Shown one piece after another: positions 9,358 to 19,006 of a stretch of DNA of 64,000 bases. The translations under genes and the position numbers were made by a program. Location of the stretch: positions 1 through 64,000 of the forward strand of contig CAYNZH010000003.1 of NCBI GenBank assembly GCA_964401685.1, read 5' to 3'. The DNA is from DASRQK01 sp964401685. Its GTDB lineage: Bacteria > Bacteroidota > Bacteroidia > Sphingobacteriales > Sphingobacteriaceae. A model generated the notes under the pieces. That model had not been told where the DNA came from. It saw only the letters and a list, made by a program, of their open reading frames with translations, and ran no database searches. Positions within the stretch are counted from its first letter, which is position 1. Every line of letters begins with the position of its first letter.

Positions 9358-12090
9358 CTATCTCGCCTTATCATACAGTTTCTGCAGGTTTGGAATTCCA
9401 GAAACCATCCATTCAGGAGCTTCAGTGCCTTTCAGATAATGGTCAAAATACTCAGCCATCCGTTTCTGAAAGTCCTTTGCATTGGCCTCATTTGCTAAAT
9501 GGTGATCCTCGCCCGGATATGACAGAAATATCACTTCCTTGCCCAGTCTGCGCGTCGCGTTATAAAATTCCATACCCTGCGCCCAGTCAACCGCACCGTC
9601 CACCGTACCGTGCAAGATCATAAAGGGAGTTGTGATTTTATCCGCATGGAACGTTGGATTTTCCCGCTGATATGCTTCCCGGTTCGACCAAGGGGTTACA
9701 TTTCTGCCCATTCTGATCTGACCAATTTCAGTGATCCCGTGATGATTAGTCCCGGTACTTCCATAAAGATTATTGTAAAAAGACTCCAAATTTGTCGGTG
9801 GCGCACCAGTCACCACACAGGCAAACATATCGGTTTGAGTAAGAATAAAGGACGACTGGTATCCGCCCCAACTGTGCCCCTGAAGACCGATTTTGGCCGG
9901 ATCAGCATAACCCAGGTCGATAACTTGCTGCACCGCTGAGGTGATACAATCCAGGGAACTGGTTCCGGGATACCCTTCGTCGTAGACAATATCCGGCTGC
10001 AACACGAGATACCCGTTGCTCGCGTAGTAAGACATATGCGGACGGTCATCATAAACAGGCATTGAATAAACATGATGATTTTGTGACATTTTCTCATAGA
10101 AATACACAATCATAGGGTATTTCTTCCCTGGTTCATAACCAGCCGGAAGCGCAAGTGTCCCCTGCAGTTTTTGTCCTTTGCTATTGGTAAATTCTACCAG
10201 AATTCGCTCGCCCCACGCAAAGTCTTTCTGCTGAGGATTGGCATCTGTGACTCTCCTGGGTTGCTGGAAATCACCGCCGCTAACATAGTAATCTGGAAAG
10301 TCGACGAAGGTCTGCACGGTATATAATACGCGGTCCGCATTTTCCGCTTTAAGTGGGCGGCCAAAATTCCGGTCCTGATACACGATTTCCTGTGGATTTT
10401 GTCCAGATTTCACCTTGTAATATCCTGTCTTCTTCGTCCATTCTCCATATGCAGACAACAGCAAATCAGTTTTCAAATCTATGTATTCCTCCCAAGGATC
10501 CAGTGAAACATAGCGGAAACGGATTTCCTCACGATCGCCGAGACCTGCGGTCAGGTTTTGTGCTTTTTTCCCATCGAGGGAAAGTAACCAAAGATCAAAT
10601 TTGTGGTTGACAATGACTCCTTTTCCATCCTTTGTCCAGCCAGCATACCCGTAAGAAGGTTGCGCATTGGGATAGGGATGATCCTCGTCGCCAAAACTGA
10701 CTCCCGCGCTGGATGAAACATTCGTCACATGGTCCTTCTCCAAATCGTAGGCAAAAATATGTTCTCCATCAAAATAGAGGTAGTTTTTCCCGTCGGGGGA
10801 CATGCCCAGTGCGCGAGAAATATTGGAGGCGAACTGCTTGCGTTCGCCACTGTGATAGTCTATGCGGTAAAGATCTGCCGGCGACTCGCCCCAGCTGACA
10901 TCCGTAATATAACTCCTATCGTTGCGTGCAATTCCGTATTGAGGATGCTTGGAAGTCATTACCTGCCGGAAATCATCGTCAGCCAAACGGACAAAAGCGT
11001 TTTTATCCAGGTGCAAAGCGCTTAGATACGTGTATCGTCGCAGCATATTCGCGCGCCGGATCTGCACCGTTTGGATCATTTCATCCTTCCAGTGCCAAAC
11101 ATCTACATTGGGAATGGTGTCGCGGCTCAGTTTTAGTTTTTCCTCTTGTTCTCTAATGCCGAAAAAAAGTGTATTTCCATCGTCCGACCATCTCAGATTT
11201 CCATTTTCGCTAAGAACCATGTTCTCAGGAAATCCGCTCCAGGAACTGGTGTTCTGGCTTTCGATTTTGAAATTATTCGTTCCCAAATTCCGCACAACGA
11301 GGAGGACATTTTCTCTGTAGGTGTCCCCACTTGCTTCTATGCCCTTCAATGCAGCCAGATTTTTACCTTTCTTATTCCAATCGTTTTTATGAGCCTGAGC
11401 ATCATCCCAAGCCAATTGACTATACGTCAAGGTATCTGTGTCCAAGGCTTGGATTTGGTAGGACGCAAGGTCCACTCCGTATAGGCCGTTTCCGACGCGC
11501 TGGTCCGCATCAACGAGATACGCCAGCCAACTTCCGGACTGATTAAAGGCAAAATCACTCACGTTGCCGAGATTCAGTAATCTATTGTTTTTGAGGTCTT
11601 TCAATATGAGATCACTGCCGCTATGGGTGGATTTGTCGTCGGCATGCTTCTTCCTGTGAATAGCAAGGTGATGGCCGTTATTTGTAAATTGCGCGCGGTT
11701 AATCCGGTCAAAGACCTGTTTCTTCCCACTTTCCAGATGTAGCAATACTGTTTTGTTAGTCACTTCCTTTCGCGCATCCCTCAGCTTTTTAGCTTCTTTC
11801 TTGGATGGAGAAAGCGTGTATATAGCCCATTGGTTGTCATCGGAAAACTGAGGATTGTCCGCAAATTCTACTTTATAGACCGTATCTGTTTCCAGGTTTT
11901 TGATAAACAGCGTATCGTCACCTCCATTTGGCGTAAGACCATAGGCGACCCAGACTCCATTTGGACTAATGTTTGCCCTGGAAATTCGGTTCCACGAGCT
12001 ATAATCGTCGAATGTTAGAAGCTTTTTGTCCTGAGCCATAGAAAATGTACAGGCCAAGGTCGCGATAAACAACAATAATATTCTTTTCAT
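9358..12090 (-). CDS. S9 family prolyl oligopeptidase-like peptidase, secreted
   Basis: Serine peptidase of the alpha/beta-hydrolase S9 family, 910 residues from the ATG at 12090. This start was chosen because it opens a clear signal peptide (MKRILLLFIATLACTFSMAQ); an ATG 27 bp upstream would bury it. The N-terminal two thirds carry WD/PD40-like propeller repeats. The C-terminal hydrolase domain has the nucleophile Ser740 in GHSWGG, an Asp in HGTVDGAVDW and a His in PGEDHHL. It is longer than classical prolyl oligopeptidase and resembles the periplasmic S9 enzymes common in Bacteroidota. Specificity is unknown. It lies 42 bp downstream of tex and 91 bp upstream of the barrel gene. Confidence 0.9.
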   Translation of the reverse strand: MKRILLLFIATLACTFSMAQDKKLLTFDDYSSWNRISRANISPNGVWVAYGLTPNGGDDTLFIKNLETDTVYKVEFADNPQFSDDNQWAIYTLSPSKKEAKKLRDARKEVTNKTVLLHLESGKKQVFDRINRAQFTNNGHHLAIHRKKHADDKSTHSGSDLILKDLKNNRLLNLGNVSDFAFNQSGSWLAYLVDADQRVGNGLYGVDLASYQIQALDTDTLTYSQLAWDDAQAHKNDWNKKGKNLAALKGIEASGDTYRENVLLVVRNLGTNNFKIESQNTSSWSGFPENMVLSENGNLRWSDDGNTLFFGIREQEEKLKLSRDTIPNVDVWHWKDEMIQTVQIRRANMLRRYTYLSALHLDKNAFVRLADDDFRQVMTSKHPQYGIARNDRSYITDVSWGESPADLYRIDYHSGERKQFASNISRALGMSPDGKNYLYFDGEHIFAYDLEKDHVTNVSSSAGVSFGDEDHPYPNAQPSYGYAGWTKDGKGVIVNHKFDLWLLSLDGKKAQNLTAGLGDREEIRFRYVSLDPWEEYIDLKTDLLLSAYGEWTKKTGYYKVKSGQNPQEIVYQDRNFGRPLKAENADRVLYTVQTFVDFPDYYVSGGDFQQPRRVTDANPQQKDFAWGERILVEFTNSKGQKLQGTLALPAGYEPGKKYPMIVYFYEKMSQNHHVYSMPVYDDRPHMSYYASNGYLVLQPDIVYDEGYPGTSSLDCITSAVQQVIDLGYADPAKIGLQGHSWGGYQSSFILTQTDMFACVVTGAPPTNLESFYNNLYGSTGTNHHGITEIGQIRMGRNVTPWSNREAYQRENPTFHADKITTPFMILHGTVDGAVDWAQGMEFYNATRRLGKEVIFLSYPGEDHHLANEANAKDFQKRMAEYFDHYLKGTEAPEWMVSGIPNLQKLYDKAR

Positions 12091-12132
12091 AAGGTTTAAA
12101 CTATATTCGCTGTACAATTTACAACAATTTTC

Positions 12133-14370
12133 TTAACTGCCAAATTTTGATTTCAGCGCAGCCAATTTGGAAGCCATCGTTTCTTCCGTGGTCTTTGTTT
12201 TTCCGGGCTTGCCTTTGGTTTGCTTCTTCTTAGGTGGTTTTGGTTTTTCAGCGGTTTTCATAGATAAACCTATGCGATTCCTCTTCTCATCCACTTCTGT
12301 TACCGTCACCATCACTTTTTGCTGAACTTTGACGACTTCGTTGGGATCCGCAACGTAGCGATTTGCTAGTTGACTAAGGTGAACGAGTCCGTCCTGGTGC
12401 ACGCCAATATCTACAAATGCGCCAAAATTTGTGATATTCGTCACTACGCCGGGCACTTTCATGCCGACTTTGAGGTCCCCAATACTGTGTACACCCTCAG
12501 TGAATGCGATGGCTTCAAATTCGGCCCTTGGATCACGCCCCGGCTTGGCAAGCTCCGCCATTATATCCTTTAAAGTCGGGAGACCGACGTCCTCTGAAAT
12601 ATATTTTTCTAGGGAAATTTCTTTTTGGAGTTTCGTGTCGGTGATGAGGTCTTTGATTTCACAACCGAGATCCGCAGCTATTTTTTCAACCAACGCATAC
12701 CTTTCGGGGTGAACAGCACTGGCATCCAGGGGATTCTCGGCTTGGCGGATTCTCAAAAATCCTGCAGCTTGTTCGAACGCCTTGGCTCCCAGACGCGGAA
12801 CGCTTTTCAGTTCTTCGCGATTTTTAAATGGCCCATTGATCTGTCGGTGTCGTACAATTTGTTGGGCCAAAGCCGGTCCCAGTCCCGAAACATAAGAAAG
12901 TATTTGCTTGGATGCCGTATTAAGCTCGACGCCAACCGCATTCACGCAGCTGATTACTGTATCGTCCAGTGCGCTTTGCAATTTGTTCTGATCGACATCG
13001 TGTTGATACTGACCGACGCCGATAGATTTCGGATCGATTTTGACCAATTCAGCCAGAGGATCGAGCAAACGGCGTCCTATGGAAACGGCACCACGTACCG
13101 TAATATCTTTGTCAGGGAATTCCTCTCTGGCTACTTCTGACGCAGAATAAATGGAAGCGCCACTCTCATTGACCAGTACGATGATAACGTCGTTGAGGTT
13201 TAACTTACGAACAAAATCTTCCGTCTCACGGCCAGCCGTACCGTTTCCTATAGCAATGGATTGGATCTGGAACTCCTCGGTCAAGGCACGGATGGTCTCC
13301 GCGGCTTCCTCTGCCTTGCTTGTTCCAAGGTGCGGAAATATGGTGGTGTTTTCAAGTAGATTGCCTTGCGCATCCAGGCACACTACTTTACAGCCGGTAC
13401 GAAAACCCGGATCTATGGCAAGCACTCTCTTCTCCCCCAGCGGGGCAGCCAGTAGCAGCTGCCTGACATTTTCAGCAAAAACCCGGATGGCTTCTTCATC
13501 TGCTTTCTGTCTCGTTGCCACCCGTATTTCGGTTTCCATGGAGGGGCGTAACAAACGCTTATATCCGTCCAGAAGTGCAATTCGGACCTGTGCAGATGCT
13601 GCATTTGCCGCTACCACATACGCATGATCGATAATCGGCAATGCATCCTCCTCTAGAACGTCTACGTCTAAAAATAACAACCCCTCCTTCTCGCCTCTAC
13701 GCATAGCTAACACTCTGTGCGAAGGAGCGGATTTCAGTGGTTCGCTCCAGTCGAAGTAATCCTTATACTTTTGTGCGGCCTCTTCTTTACCCGGGACGAC
13801 CTTGGCAGTAAAGCGCCCTTTTTCGAGAAACAGTTGTCTCAGCTGTTGGCGGATTTCAGGATCTTCGGCAATGATCTCTGCCATAATATCCCGCGCTCCT
13901 GCCAGTGCAGCCTCCGTGTCTTCCACACCCTTTTCATCGGAAACAAAATGCTGAGCCGCTGAGTCCAAGTCGCTTATTTTCTGTTCCAATATCAACAAAG
14001 CCAAGGGTTCGAGTCCTTTTTCCTTCGCCACACTGGCCCGCGTTTTCCGTTTGGGTTTGTAGGGCAGGTACAGGTCTTCCAACAAGGTCATGGTCTCTGC
14101 TGAGCCGATTTTCTCTTCCAACTCTGGAGTCAATTTCCCCTGCTCAGTGATGGATTTCAATATCGCATCCCTGCGTTTCTCCAATTCCTTTAGCTGAATA
14201 TCACGGTCGCGGATCTGCGCAATCTGAACTTCATCCAGACTTCCGGTCATCTCCTTACGGTACCTGGCAATAAAGGGGACAGACCCGCCTTCATTCAACA
14301 ATTCCAGGGTTGCGCGAACTTGCTTTACCCCTAAAGCCAATTCGTTGGCAATTAAAATATCATGTGTCAT
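12133..14370 (-). CDS. tex: Tex family RNA-binding transcription accessory protein
   Basis: Tex is a cytosolic nucleic-acid-binding protein that affects transcription and is related to eukaryotic Spt6. The 745 residues show, in order: the N-terminal helical Tex_N region (VPFIARYRKEMTGSLDEVQI), a YqgF/RuvC-like domain (VLAIDPGFRTGCKVV), helix-hairpin-helix motifs (YVSGLGPALAQQIV and SVPRLGAKAFEQAAGFLRI) and a C-terminal S1 domain (VPGVVTNITNFGAFVDIG). A Lys-rich tail ends in KSKFGS. Length and domain order are normal. It is 12 bp downstream of tatA on the same strand. Confidence 0.96.
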   Translation of the reverse strand: MTHDILIANELALGVKQVRATLELLNEGGSVPFIARYRKEMTGSLDEVQIAQIRDRDIQLKELEKRRDAILKSITEQGKLTPELEEKIGSAETMTLLEDLYLPYKPKRKTRASVAKEKGLEPLALLILEQKISDLDSAAQHFVSDEKGVEDTEAALAGARDIMAEIIAEDPEIRQQLRQLFLEKGRFTAKVVPGKEEAAQKYKDYFDWSEPLKSAPSHRVLAMRRGEKEGLLFLDVDVLEEDALPIIDHAYVVAANAASAQVRIALLDGYKRLLRPSMETEIRVATRQKADEEAIRVFAENVRQLLLAAPLGEKRVLAIDPGFRTGCKVVCLDAQGNLLENTTIFPHLGTSKAEEAAETIRALTEEFQIQSIAIGNGTAGRETEDFVRKLNLNDVIIVLVNESGASIYSASEVAREEFPDKDITVRGAVSIGRRLLDPLAELVKIDPKSIGVGQYQHDVDQNKLQSALDDTVISCVNAVGVELNTASKQILSYVSGLGPALAQQIVRHRQINGPFKNREELKSVPRLGAKAFEQAAGFLRIRQAENPLDASAVHPERYALVEKIAADLGCEIKDLITDTKLQKEISLEKYISEDVGLPTLKDIMAELAKPGRDPRAEFEAIAFTEGVHSIGDLKVGMKVPGVVTNITNFGAFVDIGVHQDGLVHLSQLANRYVADPNEVVKVQQKVMVTVTEVDEKRNRIGLSMKTAEKPKPPKKKQTKGKPGKTKTTEETMASKLAALKSKFGS

Positions 14371-14382
14371 GGACGCTAAAAA

Positions 14383-14859
14383 TTAGGCTTCTTTTTCGGG
14401 CCCATTTTCGGGATCGGAAGGGATCCCGGGATTTTGGGATTCATTATAGTAAACGTCCTGGCTGCCATAATAGTCTGGCTCACGACGTGGAACATGCTGA
14501 TGGGTGCCCGGAGGAGGGGTCATCGCCGCATTAGTGGGTCTAGGGTCCTGAGCATCAGCTTCCTGCGTGGAACCAACCTCTCGGGTATCAGCAGGCGCCG
14601 CTGCGTGCTGATCGGATCGAAGATTTTCCTGATCCTTTTTGGAGACATCAACATCCAAGTCTTTTTCAAACTCATTAATTTGCTCAGAAATATCGCGTTT
14701 GATTGTTTCGGACGCATCCTTAAATTCACGCAAACCCTTGCCCAGGCCTCTGGCCAGTTCAGGGAGTTTTTTTCCACCAAAAAGAAGGAGAACCGCAAAT
14801 AAAATCACTAAAAGCTCCGGAGTCCCAATTCCAAGAAACCCTAATACCATACTCAACAT
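14383..14859 (-). CDS. tatA: Sec-independent (twin-arginine) translocase TatA/TatE-type subunit
   Basis: Pore-forming component of the Tat system, which exports folded proteins. The 158 residues have a single N-terminal membrane span (GTPELLVILFAVLLLF), the FGGKKLPELARGLGKGL hinge and amphipathic helix, and a long acidic and Pro-rich tail that is poorly conserved in the family. The tail length is between TatA and TatB, so a TatB-like role is possible. No tatC is in the window. A likely substrate here is ActB, which carries a twin-arginine motif. Confidence 0.9.
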   Translation of the reverse strand: MLSMVLGFLGIGTPELLVILFAVLLLFGGKKLPELARGLGKGLREFKDASETIKRDISEQINEFEKDLDVDVSKKDQENLRSDQHAAAPADTREVGSTQEADAQDPRPTNAAMTPPPGTHQHVPRREPDYYGSQDVYYNESQNPGIPSDPENGPEKEA

Positions 14860-14937
14860 AACAATAGCCCAACTATTTTATAAGGCTAAGGTAAGACAAA
14901 ATTTTCAGAATTGCATGATTGAGGGCAATTAACTTGT

Positions 14938-14957
14938 TATATTTGGCAAAATTTGCC
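14938..14957 (+). promoter_or_regulatory. candidate -7 element overlapping a palindrome, MATE gene
   Basis: TATATTTG (14938-14945) matches TAnnTTTG. Its last base begins a perfect inverted repeat, GGCAAA-A-TTTGCC (14945-14957), which ends two bases before the GTG start. Transcription from this element would give a very short leader of about 9 nt. The nearest TTG triplets upstream are at non-ideal spacing (16 and 24 bp). Confidence 0.4.
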
Positions 14958-14959
14958 CT

Positions 14960-16330
14960 GTGAGCTCAAAAACGAAGGATAAACTGAGGTTTTATAAACC
15001 TTATTACACAAGCAGTCTGGCTTTGGCCGGCCCGGTGATTATATCCCAGTTGGGCCATACCCTGGTGCATACGGCAGATAGTATTATTGTGGGACATTTT
15101 GCCGGCACCATCCCCTTGGCTGCAGTCTCTTTGGTCAATGGTATCTTTATGATCGTGATGGTCATAGGTTTAGGATTGGCCTACGGACTAACCCCATTGA
15201 TTGCACAGGAAAACGGGCGAAAAAACCTCGATGGTTGTGGTAGGTTATTTTCGAACAGCCTCAGCATAAACATCATTTCGGGAATAGCTCTTTTCTGTGG
15301 AATTTATTTTGGCTCAATGTCGTTGATAGATCATTTGAATCAGGATCCGGCGGTGGTCGCCCAGGCTAAACCCTATCTCTTGCTGTTGGGTCTTTCCATC
15401 GTGCCCATCATGATTTTCAGCGCTTTTAAACAATTCGCAGAAGGATTGGGATTTACACGGCAGGCGATGAACATTACGGTTTGGGGCAATGTGTTGAACA
15501 TCATTCTCGCCGTCATATTTGTGAAAGGAATGTTTGGGATTGAACCAATGGGAATCAAAGGCGTGGGATATAGTACACTAATCGACAGGTGTTTGATGTC
15601 GGTCGCTATGGGTTTGTATGTGTTTAAATCAAAAAAATTCTCCAAATACCTGAAAAGCTTTTCGTTTCTCGGCCTTGACGGAGGGAAAGTGCGAGCAATC
15701 CTGACAATAGGGATTCCCATGGCCTTACAATCTGTTTTTGAGATGGGCGCATTCGCTGCCGCCGCAATCATGGCAGGAACTTTCGGCCCGGACACGCAGG
15801 CGGCCCATCAAATCGGGATCACGCTTGCATCTATGGCCTATATGATGGCGAGCGGGATCGCCTCTGCTGCTACGATCATGATAGGCAACAATTTTGGCAA
15901 AGCTAAATTGAAAAGAATGAAGACCTATGCGACGACCAATTATGTGATGATCATTGGGTTTATGTGTATTACAGCACTACTTTTCATGATTTTCAACACA
16001 CACCTTCCCTGGATTTTCACCAGTGATCAGAATGTAATCGCCATTGCCGCTCAACTGCTCATCATTGCTGCCCTATTCCAACTTTTCGACGGAGCTCAGG
16101 TCGTGGGCCTCGGTATTCTGCGGGGAATGGGCGACGTCAATCGGCCCACCGTCATCACCTTTTTCGCGTATTGGGTGTTCGGTTTGCCTGTTGGTTACCT
16201 CCTCGGTTTCAAACTCGGGATGGGCATCAACGGGATTTGGTACGGCCTGACCCTGGGACTAATGATTTCCTCTTTCCTAATGTACTTAAGGTATAAAAAA
16301 GTAATCAACCAAGTGACCTTTACAGTTTAA
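14960..16330 (+). CDS. MATE family multidrug/cation efflux transporter
   Basis: Inner-membrane antiporter of 456 residues with about twelve membrane spans arranged as two MATE repeats (ALAGPVIISQLGHTLVHTADSIIVGHFAG in the first; GIPMALQSVFEMGAFAAAAIMAG opening the second). It is closest in pattern to NorM-type transporters, which use Na+ or H+ gradients to export cationic compounds. The start is GTG; an in-frame TAA lies ten codons upstream with no ATG between. It diverges from tatA across a 100-bp region and is convergent with the E2 gene, 11 bp away. Confidence 0.93.
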   Translation: MSSKTKDKLRFYKPYYTSSLALAGPVIISQLGHTLVHTADSIIVGHFAGTIPLAAVSLVNGIFMIVMVIGLGLAYGLTPLIAQENGRKNLDGCGRLFSNSLSINIISGIALFCGIYFGSMSLIDHLNQDPAVVAQAKPYLLLLGLSIVPIMIFSAFKQFAEGLGFTRQAMNITVWGNVLNIILAVIFVKGMFGIEPMGIKGVGYSTLIDRCLMSVAMGLYVFKSKKFSKYLKSFSFLGLDGGKVRAILTIGIPMALQSVFEMGAFAAAAIMAGTFGPDTQAAHQIGITLASMAYMMASGIASAATIMIGNNFGKAKLKRMKTYATTNYVMIIGFMCITALLFMIFNTHLPWIFTSDQNVIAIAAQLLIIAALFQLFDGAQVVGLGILRGMGDVNRPTVITFFAYWVFGLPVGYLLGFKLGMGINGIWYGLTLGLMISSFLMYLRYKKVINQVTFTV

Positions 16331-16341
16331 GCACCTCCGGA

Positions 16342-17646
16342 TCACACCTCTCGTTGTATATCCCAATTTTCAAGATAGTCGGCGACGCGTTTCACAAACT
16401 GGCCTCCCAAGGAACCGTCGACCACCCTATGATCATAGGAAAGGGATAGGTAAAGCTTGTGACGGATCCCGATCATGTCGCCGAATTCGGTTTCGACAAC
16501 TGCGGGCTTTTTAGTGATTGTACCCACTGCAAGTATCGCAACCTGAGGCTGATTAATGATAGGGGTGCCCATGATATTGCCGAAAGCACCTATATTTGTG
16601 AGCGTAAATGTACCTCCCTGGGTGTCGTCTGGCTTTAGTTTATTGGCTCGGGCTCTCGTTGCCAGATCATTGACATGCTTGCTCAGTCCCACGAGGCTTA
16701 GCTGGTCTGCATTCTTGATCACGGGCACAATGAGATTTCCCGAAGGCAGAGCCGCAGCCATTCCAATATTTATGTTTTTCTTCTTAATGATCTTATATCC
16801 ATCAACTGTCACGTTCACCATGGGGAAATCTTTTAAAGCTCGGCTGACGGCTTCTATAAAAATGGGTGTAAAAGTAAGTTTTTCACCTTCTCGCTTTTCG
16901 TAAATGCCTTTGACGCTGTTCCTCCAGGTCACTAGATTGGTGACGTCCGCTTCGACAAAGGAGCTTACATGAGGCGCTGTATGTACGCTATTTACCATGT
17001 GGTCTGCAATCAAGCGGCGCATTCTATCCATTTCTATGATTTCGTCCCCCTCTCCCGGCTGCGATTGCGTTTCCTGGGAGCGAATCGCAGATGCCGCGGG
17101 AACTGGCTTTTGGGACAAACTTTCCTCAGGACGTTCAGCCGAAGGCACCTGCCGCTTTTCGAGGAAGTCCAGAACATCTTGCTTGGTCAACCGGTCTTCT
17201 GCGCCGGTTCCCTTTATTGAAGACAGCTCGTCCAAGGAAATACCTTCTTTTGCAGCGATACTTTTCACCAAGGGCGAGTAAAATCTAACGTTGTCGTCGG
17301 TAGACGGTCGTTTTTCTTCATCCTGGGAAGCAGGGCTGGGCGCTGAAGGCTCCGCTATTACTGGTTGGCGTGCAGTGACGAGTTCAATCCCTGGAATGTC
17401 CGCTCCTTCGGTTTCTATGGTCGCAAGAACTTGACCGACCTGGACAACGTCATCGACCTGGTAGAGATGTTCACTCAAAATTCCCGACACGGGGGACGGG
17501 ACATCCGAGTCAACCTTATCGGTTGCGATTTCCAATACTGGTTCGTCTTCCTCAACCCGGTCACCAGGCTGCTTTAACCATTTTATTATTGTCGCTTCCA
17601 GAACACTTTCACCCATTTTGGGTAAAATCAATTGATGCTTTGCCAT
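16342..17646 (-). CDS. 2-oxo acid dehydrogenase E2 (dihydrolipoamide acyltransferase)
   Basis: Core acyltransferase of a pyruvate, branched-chain or 2-oxoglutarate dehydrogenase complex. The 434 residues contain one N-terminal lipoyl domain (lipoylated Lys44 in EIATDKVDSDVPS), a Pro/Ser/Glu-rich linker and a peripheral subunit-binding domain near residues 120-165 (FYSPLVKSIAAKEGISLDEL). The catalytic domain carries the HxxxD motif His406/Asp410 in YDHRVVDG. Which complex it serves cannot be settled from this sequence; a branched-chain E2 is plausible. No E1 or E3 gene is adjacent, so it must work with subunits encoded elsewhere. Confidence 0.92.
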   Translation of the reverse strand: MAKHQLILPKMGESVLEATIIKWLKQPGDRVEEDEPVLEIATDKVDSDVPSPVSGILSEHLYQVDDVVQVGQVLATIETEGADIPGIELVTARQPVIAEPSAPSPASQDEEKRPSTDDNVRFYSPLVKSIAAKEGISLDELSSIKGTGAEDRLTKQDVLDFLEKRQVPSAERPEESLSQKPVPAASAIRSQETQSQPGEGDEIIEMDRMRRLIADHMVNSVHTAPHVSSFVEADVTNLVTWRNSVKGIYEKREGEKLTFTPIFIEAVSRALKDFPMVNVTVDGYKIIKKKNINIGMAAALPSGNLIVPVIKNADQLSLVGLSKHVNDLATRARANKLKPDDTQGGTFTLTNIGAFGNIMGTPIINQPQVAILAVGTITKKPAVVETEFGDMIGIRHKLYLSLSYDHRVVDGSLGGQFVKRVADYLENWDIQREV

Positions 17647-17662
17647 AATAAGGTTATCTTAA

Positions 17663-17679
17663 TAACTTGACGCAAGTTA
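17663..17679. promoter_or_regulatory. perfect palindrome upstream of the E2 gene, possible operator
   Basis: TAACTTG-ACG-CAAGTTA is a perfect 7-bp inverted repeat with a 3-base centre, placed 17 bp before the E2 start codon. The size and symmetry fit a dimeric repressor site. The 98-bp gap between cinA and the E2 gene shows no exact TAnnTTTG motif on the minus strand, so I could not place it relative to a promoter. Confidence 0.45.
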
Positions 17680-17744
17680 CATATGTTTTTGACTCAAAAC
17701 AAACACTTGGAATATTATTTGTTTTTTATAGGTTTTTCCAAAAC

Positions 17745-19004
17745 TTAAATTTGTGAATCTTTATTTTCTCTCCTGACCATTTGTATTAGCTCGTACCATG
17801 CAGATTGTGTTGCACGTTCGATATTTATCAATCTGTCCCCGCCAAACTGATATGTCTTACTAAAAATTTCTTTTGGACTTGCCCATGCTATACAAACATA
17901 TCCCACGGGCTTGGCTTTTGTTCCACCGCCTGGTCCCGCGACACCGCTGACGGCAATCGCGTACATTGCGTCGAAACGTTGTTTGGCTCCCAGTGCCATT
18001 TCCTTCACGACGTCTTCGCTGACAGCCCCAAAGTTCCGCAAGGTTTCCACTTTCACGCCCAATATATCTTTCTTGGCTGCATCTGTATACGTGACTGCGC
18101 CTCCTTGAAATACTTGACTCGCGCCGGGTATCTGGGTTAGGCCCTGAGCCAAACGTCCTCCAGTACAACTTTCCGCGACACTCAGCGTCACATTTGTCTT
18201 CCGCAATAGGTCGAAAGCGGCTTGTTCCAATGTTTGATCACCCTTTGCAATAAAGTATTGTCCCAGTCGTTTGGAAATTAGCTCTGCATAATAGCTTGTC
18301 TGGGACTGCAAATCCGGAGTGGATTCTCCTCGGGCTGAAAGTCGAAGGTGTAAATAGCCTACCTGCGGCAAATAGGAAAGACTTAAATGCGAGGGCAGCT
18401 CTTGTTCGATGTCCGCTATTTTTTCGGCGACAAAGGATTCGCCCAAGCCCGCAATCAATAAGGTTTCCTGCCACAAGGCGATGCGCTGTTCAAAGAAAAG
18501 CAGCCTCGGGATCACCTGATTTTCAAGCATGGCCTTCATTTCAAAGGGTACACCTGGAAGGACGACGAAATGCTTTTTTCTGCTCGCTATCCACATGCCT
18601 GCCGCGGTGCCTTTTTCATTGAAAAGAACATCAGCAATTTCCAGGACATCCGCTTGCTGCATATTTACTTCCAATAAGGGGCGCTGGCTTCTTTGAAAAA
18701 TTTTCTCGACATGTCGCAAAACTGTCGGGTCCCGTCTGAGGCCACAGTTGAAAAACTGCATCAAGGCATCCCTGGTTTTATCATCGCGCGTCGGTCCTAA
18801 TCCACCTGTCAGCAAAACCAGATCGGCCCGCCCTTCGGCCATGGTCATCGCAGTAACTATGTCCGCGATCTTGTCTGCAACAGTGGTTATCTGCCGGACT
18901 CGAATCCCTATGTCATACAATTTTTGTGCAATCCAGGGAGAATTGGTGTCTGTTATTTGACCGATCAGCAATTCGTCCCCAATGCATATGATTTCTGCTA
19001 ACAT
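17745..19004 (-). CDS. cinA: CinA family protein (competence/damage-inducible; NMN amidohydrolase domain)
   Basis: The 419 residues carry two domains. The N-terminal MoCF/COG1058 domain (GDELLIGQITDTNS, LTGGLGPTRDDKT) is associated with ADP-ribose pyrophosphatase activity in characterised members. The C-terminal CinA/PncC domain (VAESCTGGRLAQ, VSGVAGPGGGTKAKPVG) is the nicotinamide-mononucleotide amidase that recycles pyridine nucleotides. Both motif sets look intact and the length is standard. The start lies 2 bp after the lptD stop, so translation is probably coupled. The historical link to competence is not demonstrated by anything in this sequence. Confidence 0.95.
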   Translation of the reverse strand: MLAEIICIGDELLIGQITDTNSPWIAQKLYDIGIRVRQITTVADKIADIVTAMTMAEGRADLVLLTGGLGPTRDDKTRDALMQFFNCGLRRDPTVLRHVEKIFQRSQRPLLEVNMQQADVLEIADVLFNEKGTAAGMWIASRKKHFVVLPGVPFEMKAMLENQVIPRLLFFEQRIALWQETLLIAGLGESFVAEKIADIEQELPSHLSLSYLPQVGYLHLRLSARGESTPDLQSQTSYYAELISKRLGQYFIAKGDQTLEQAAFDLLRKTNVTLSVAESCTGGRLAQGLTQIPGASQVFQGGAVTYTDAAKKDILGVKVETLRNFGAVSEDVVKEMALGAKQRFDAMYAIAVSGVAGPGGGTKAKPVGYVCIAWASPKEIFSKTYQFGGDRLINIERATQSAWYELIQMVRRENKDSQI

Positions 19005-19006
19005 AT

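Noticed and set aside
12625..13140. Plus-strand open frame of 171 codons opposite tex
   Set aside because: It lies entirely within conserved tex coding sequence and its translation shows no domain or signal.
17745..19004. Evidence for a natural-competence locus around cinA
   Set aside because: No com or dprA genes are nearby; CinA is better explained as NAD-recycling and is here coupled to lptD.
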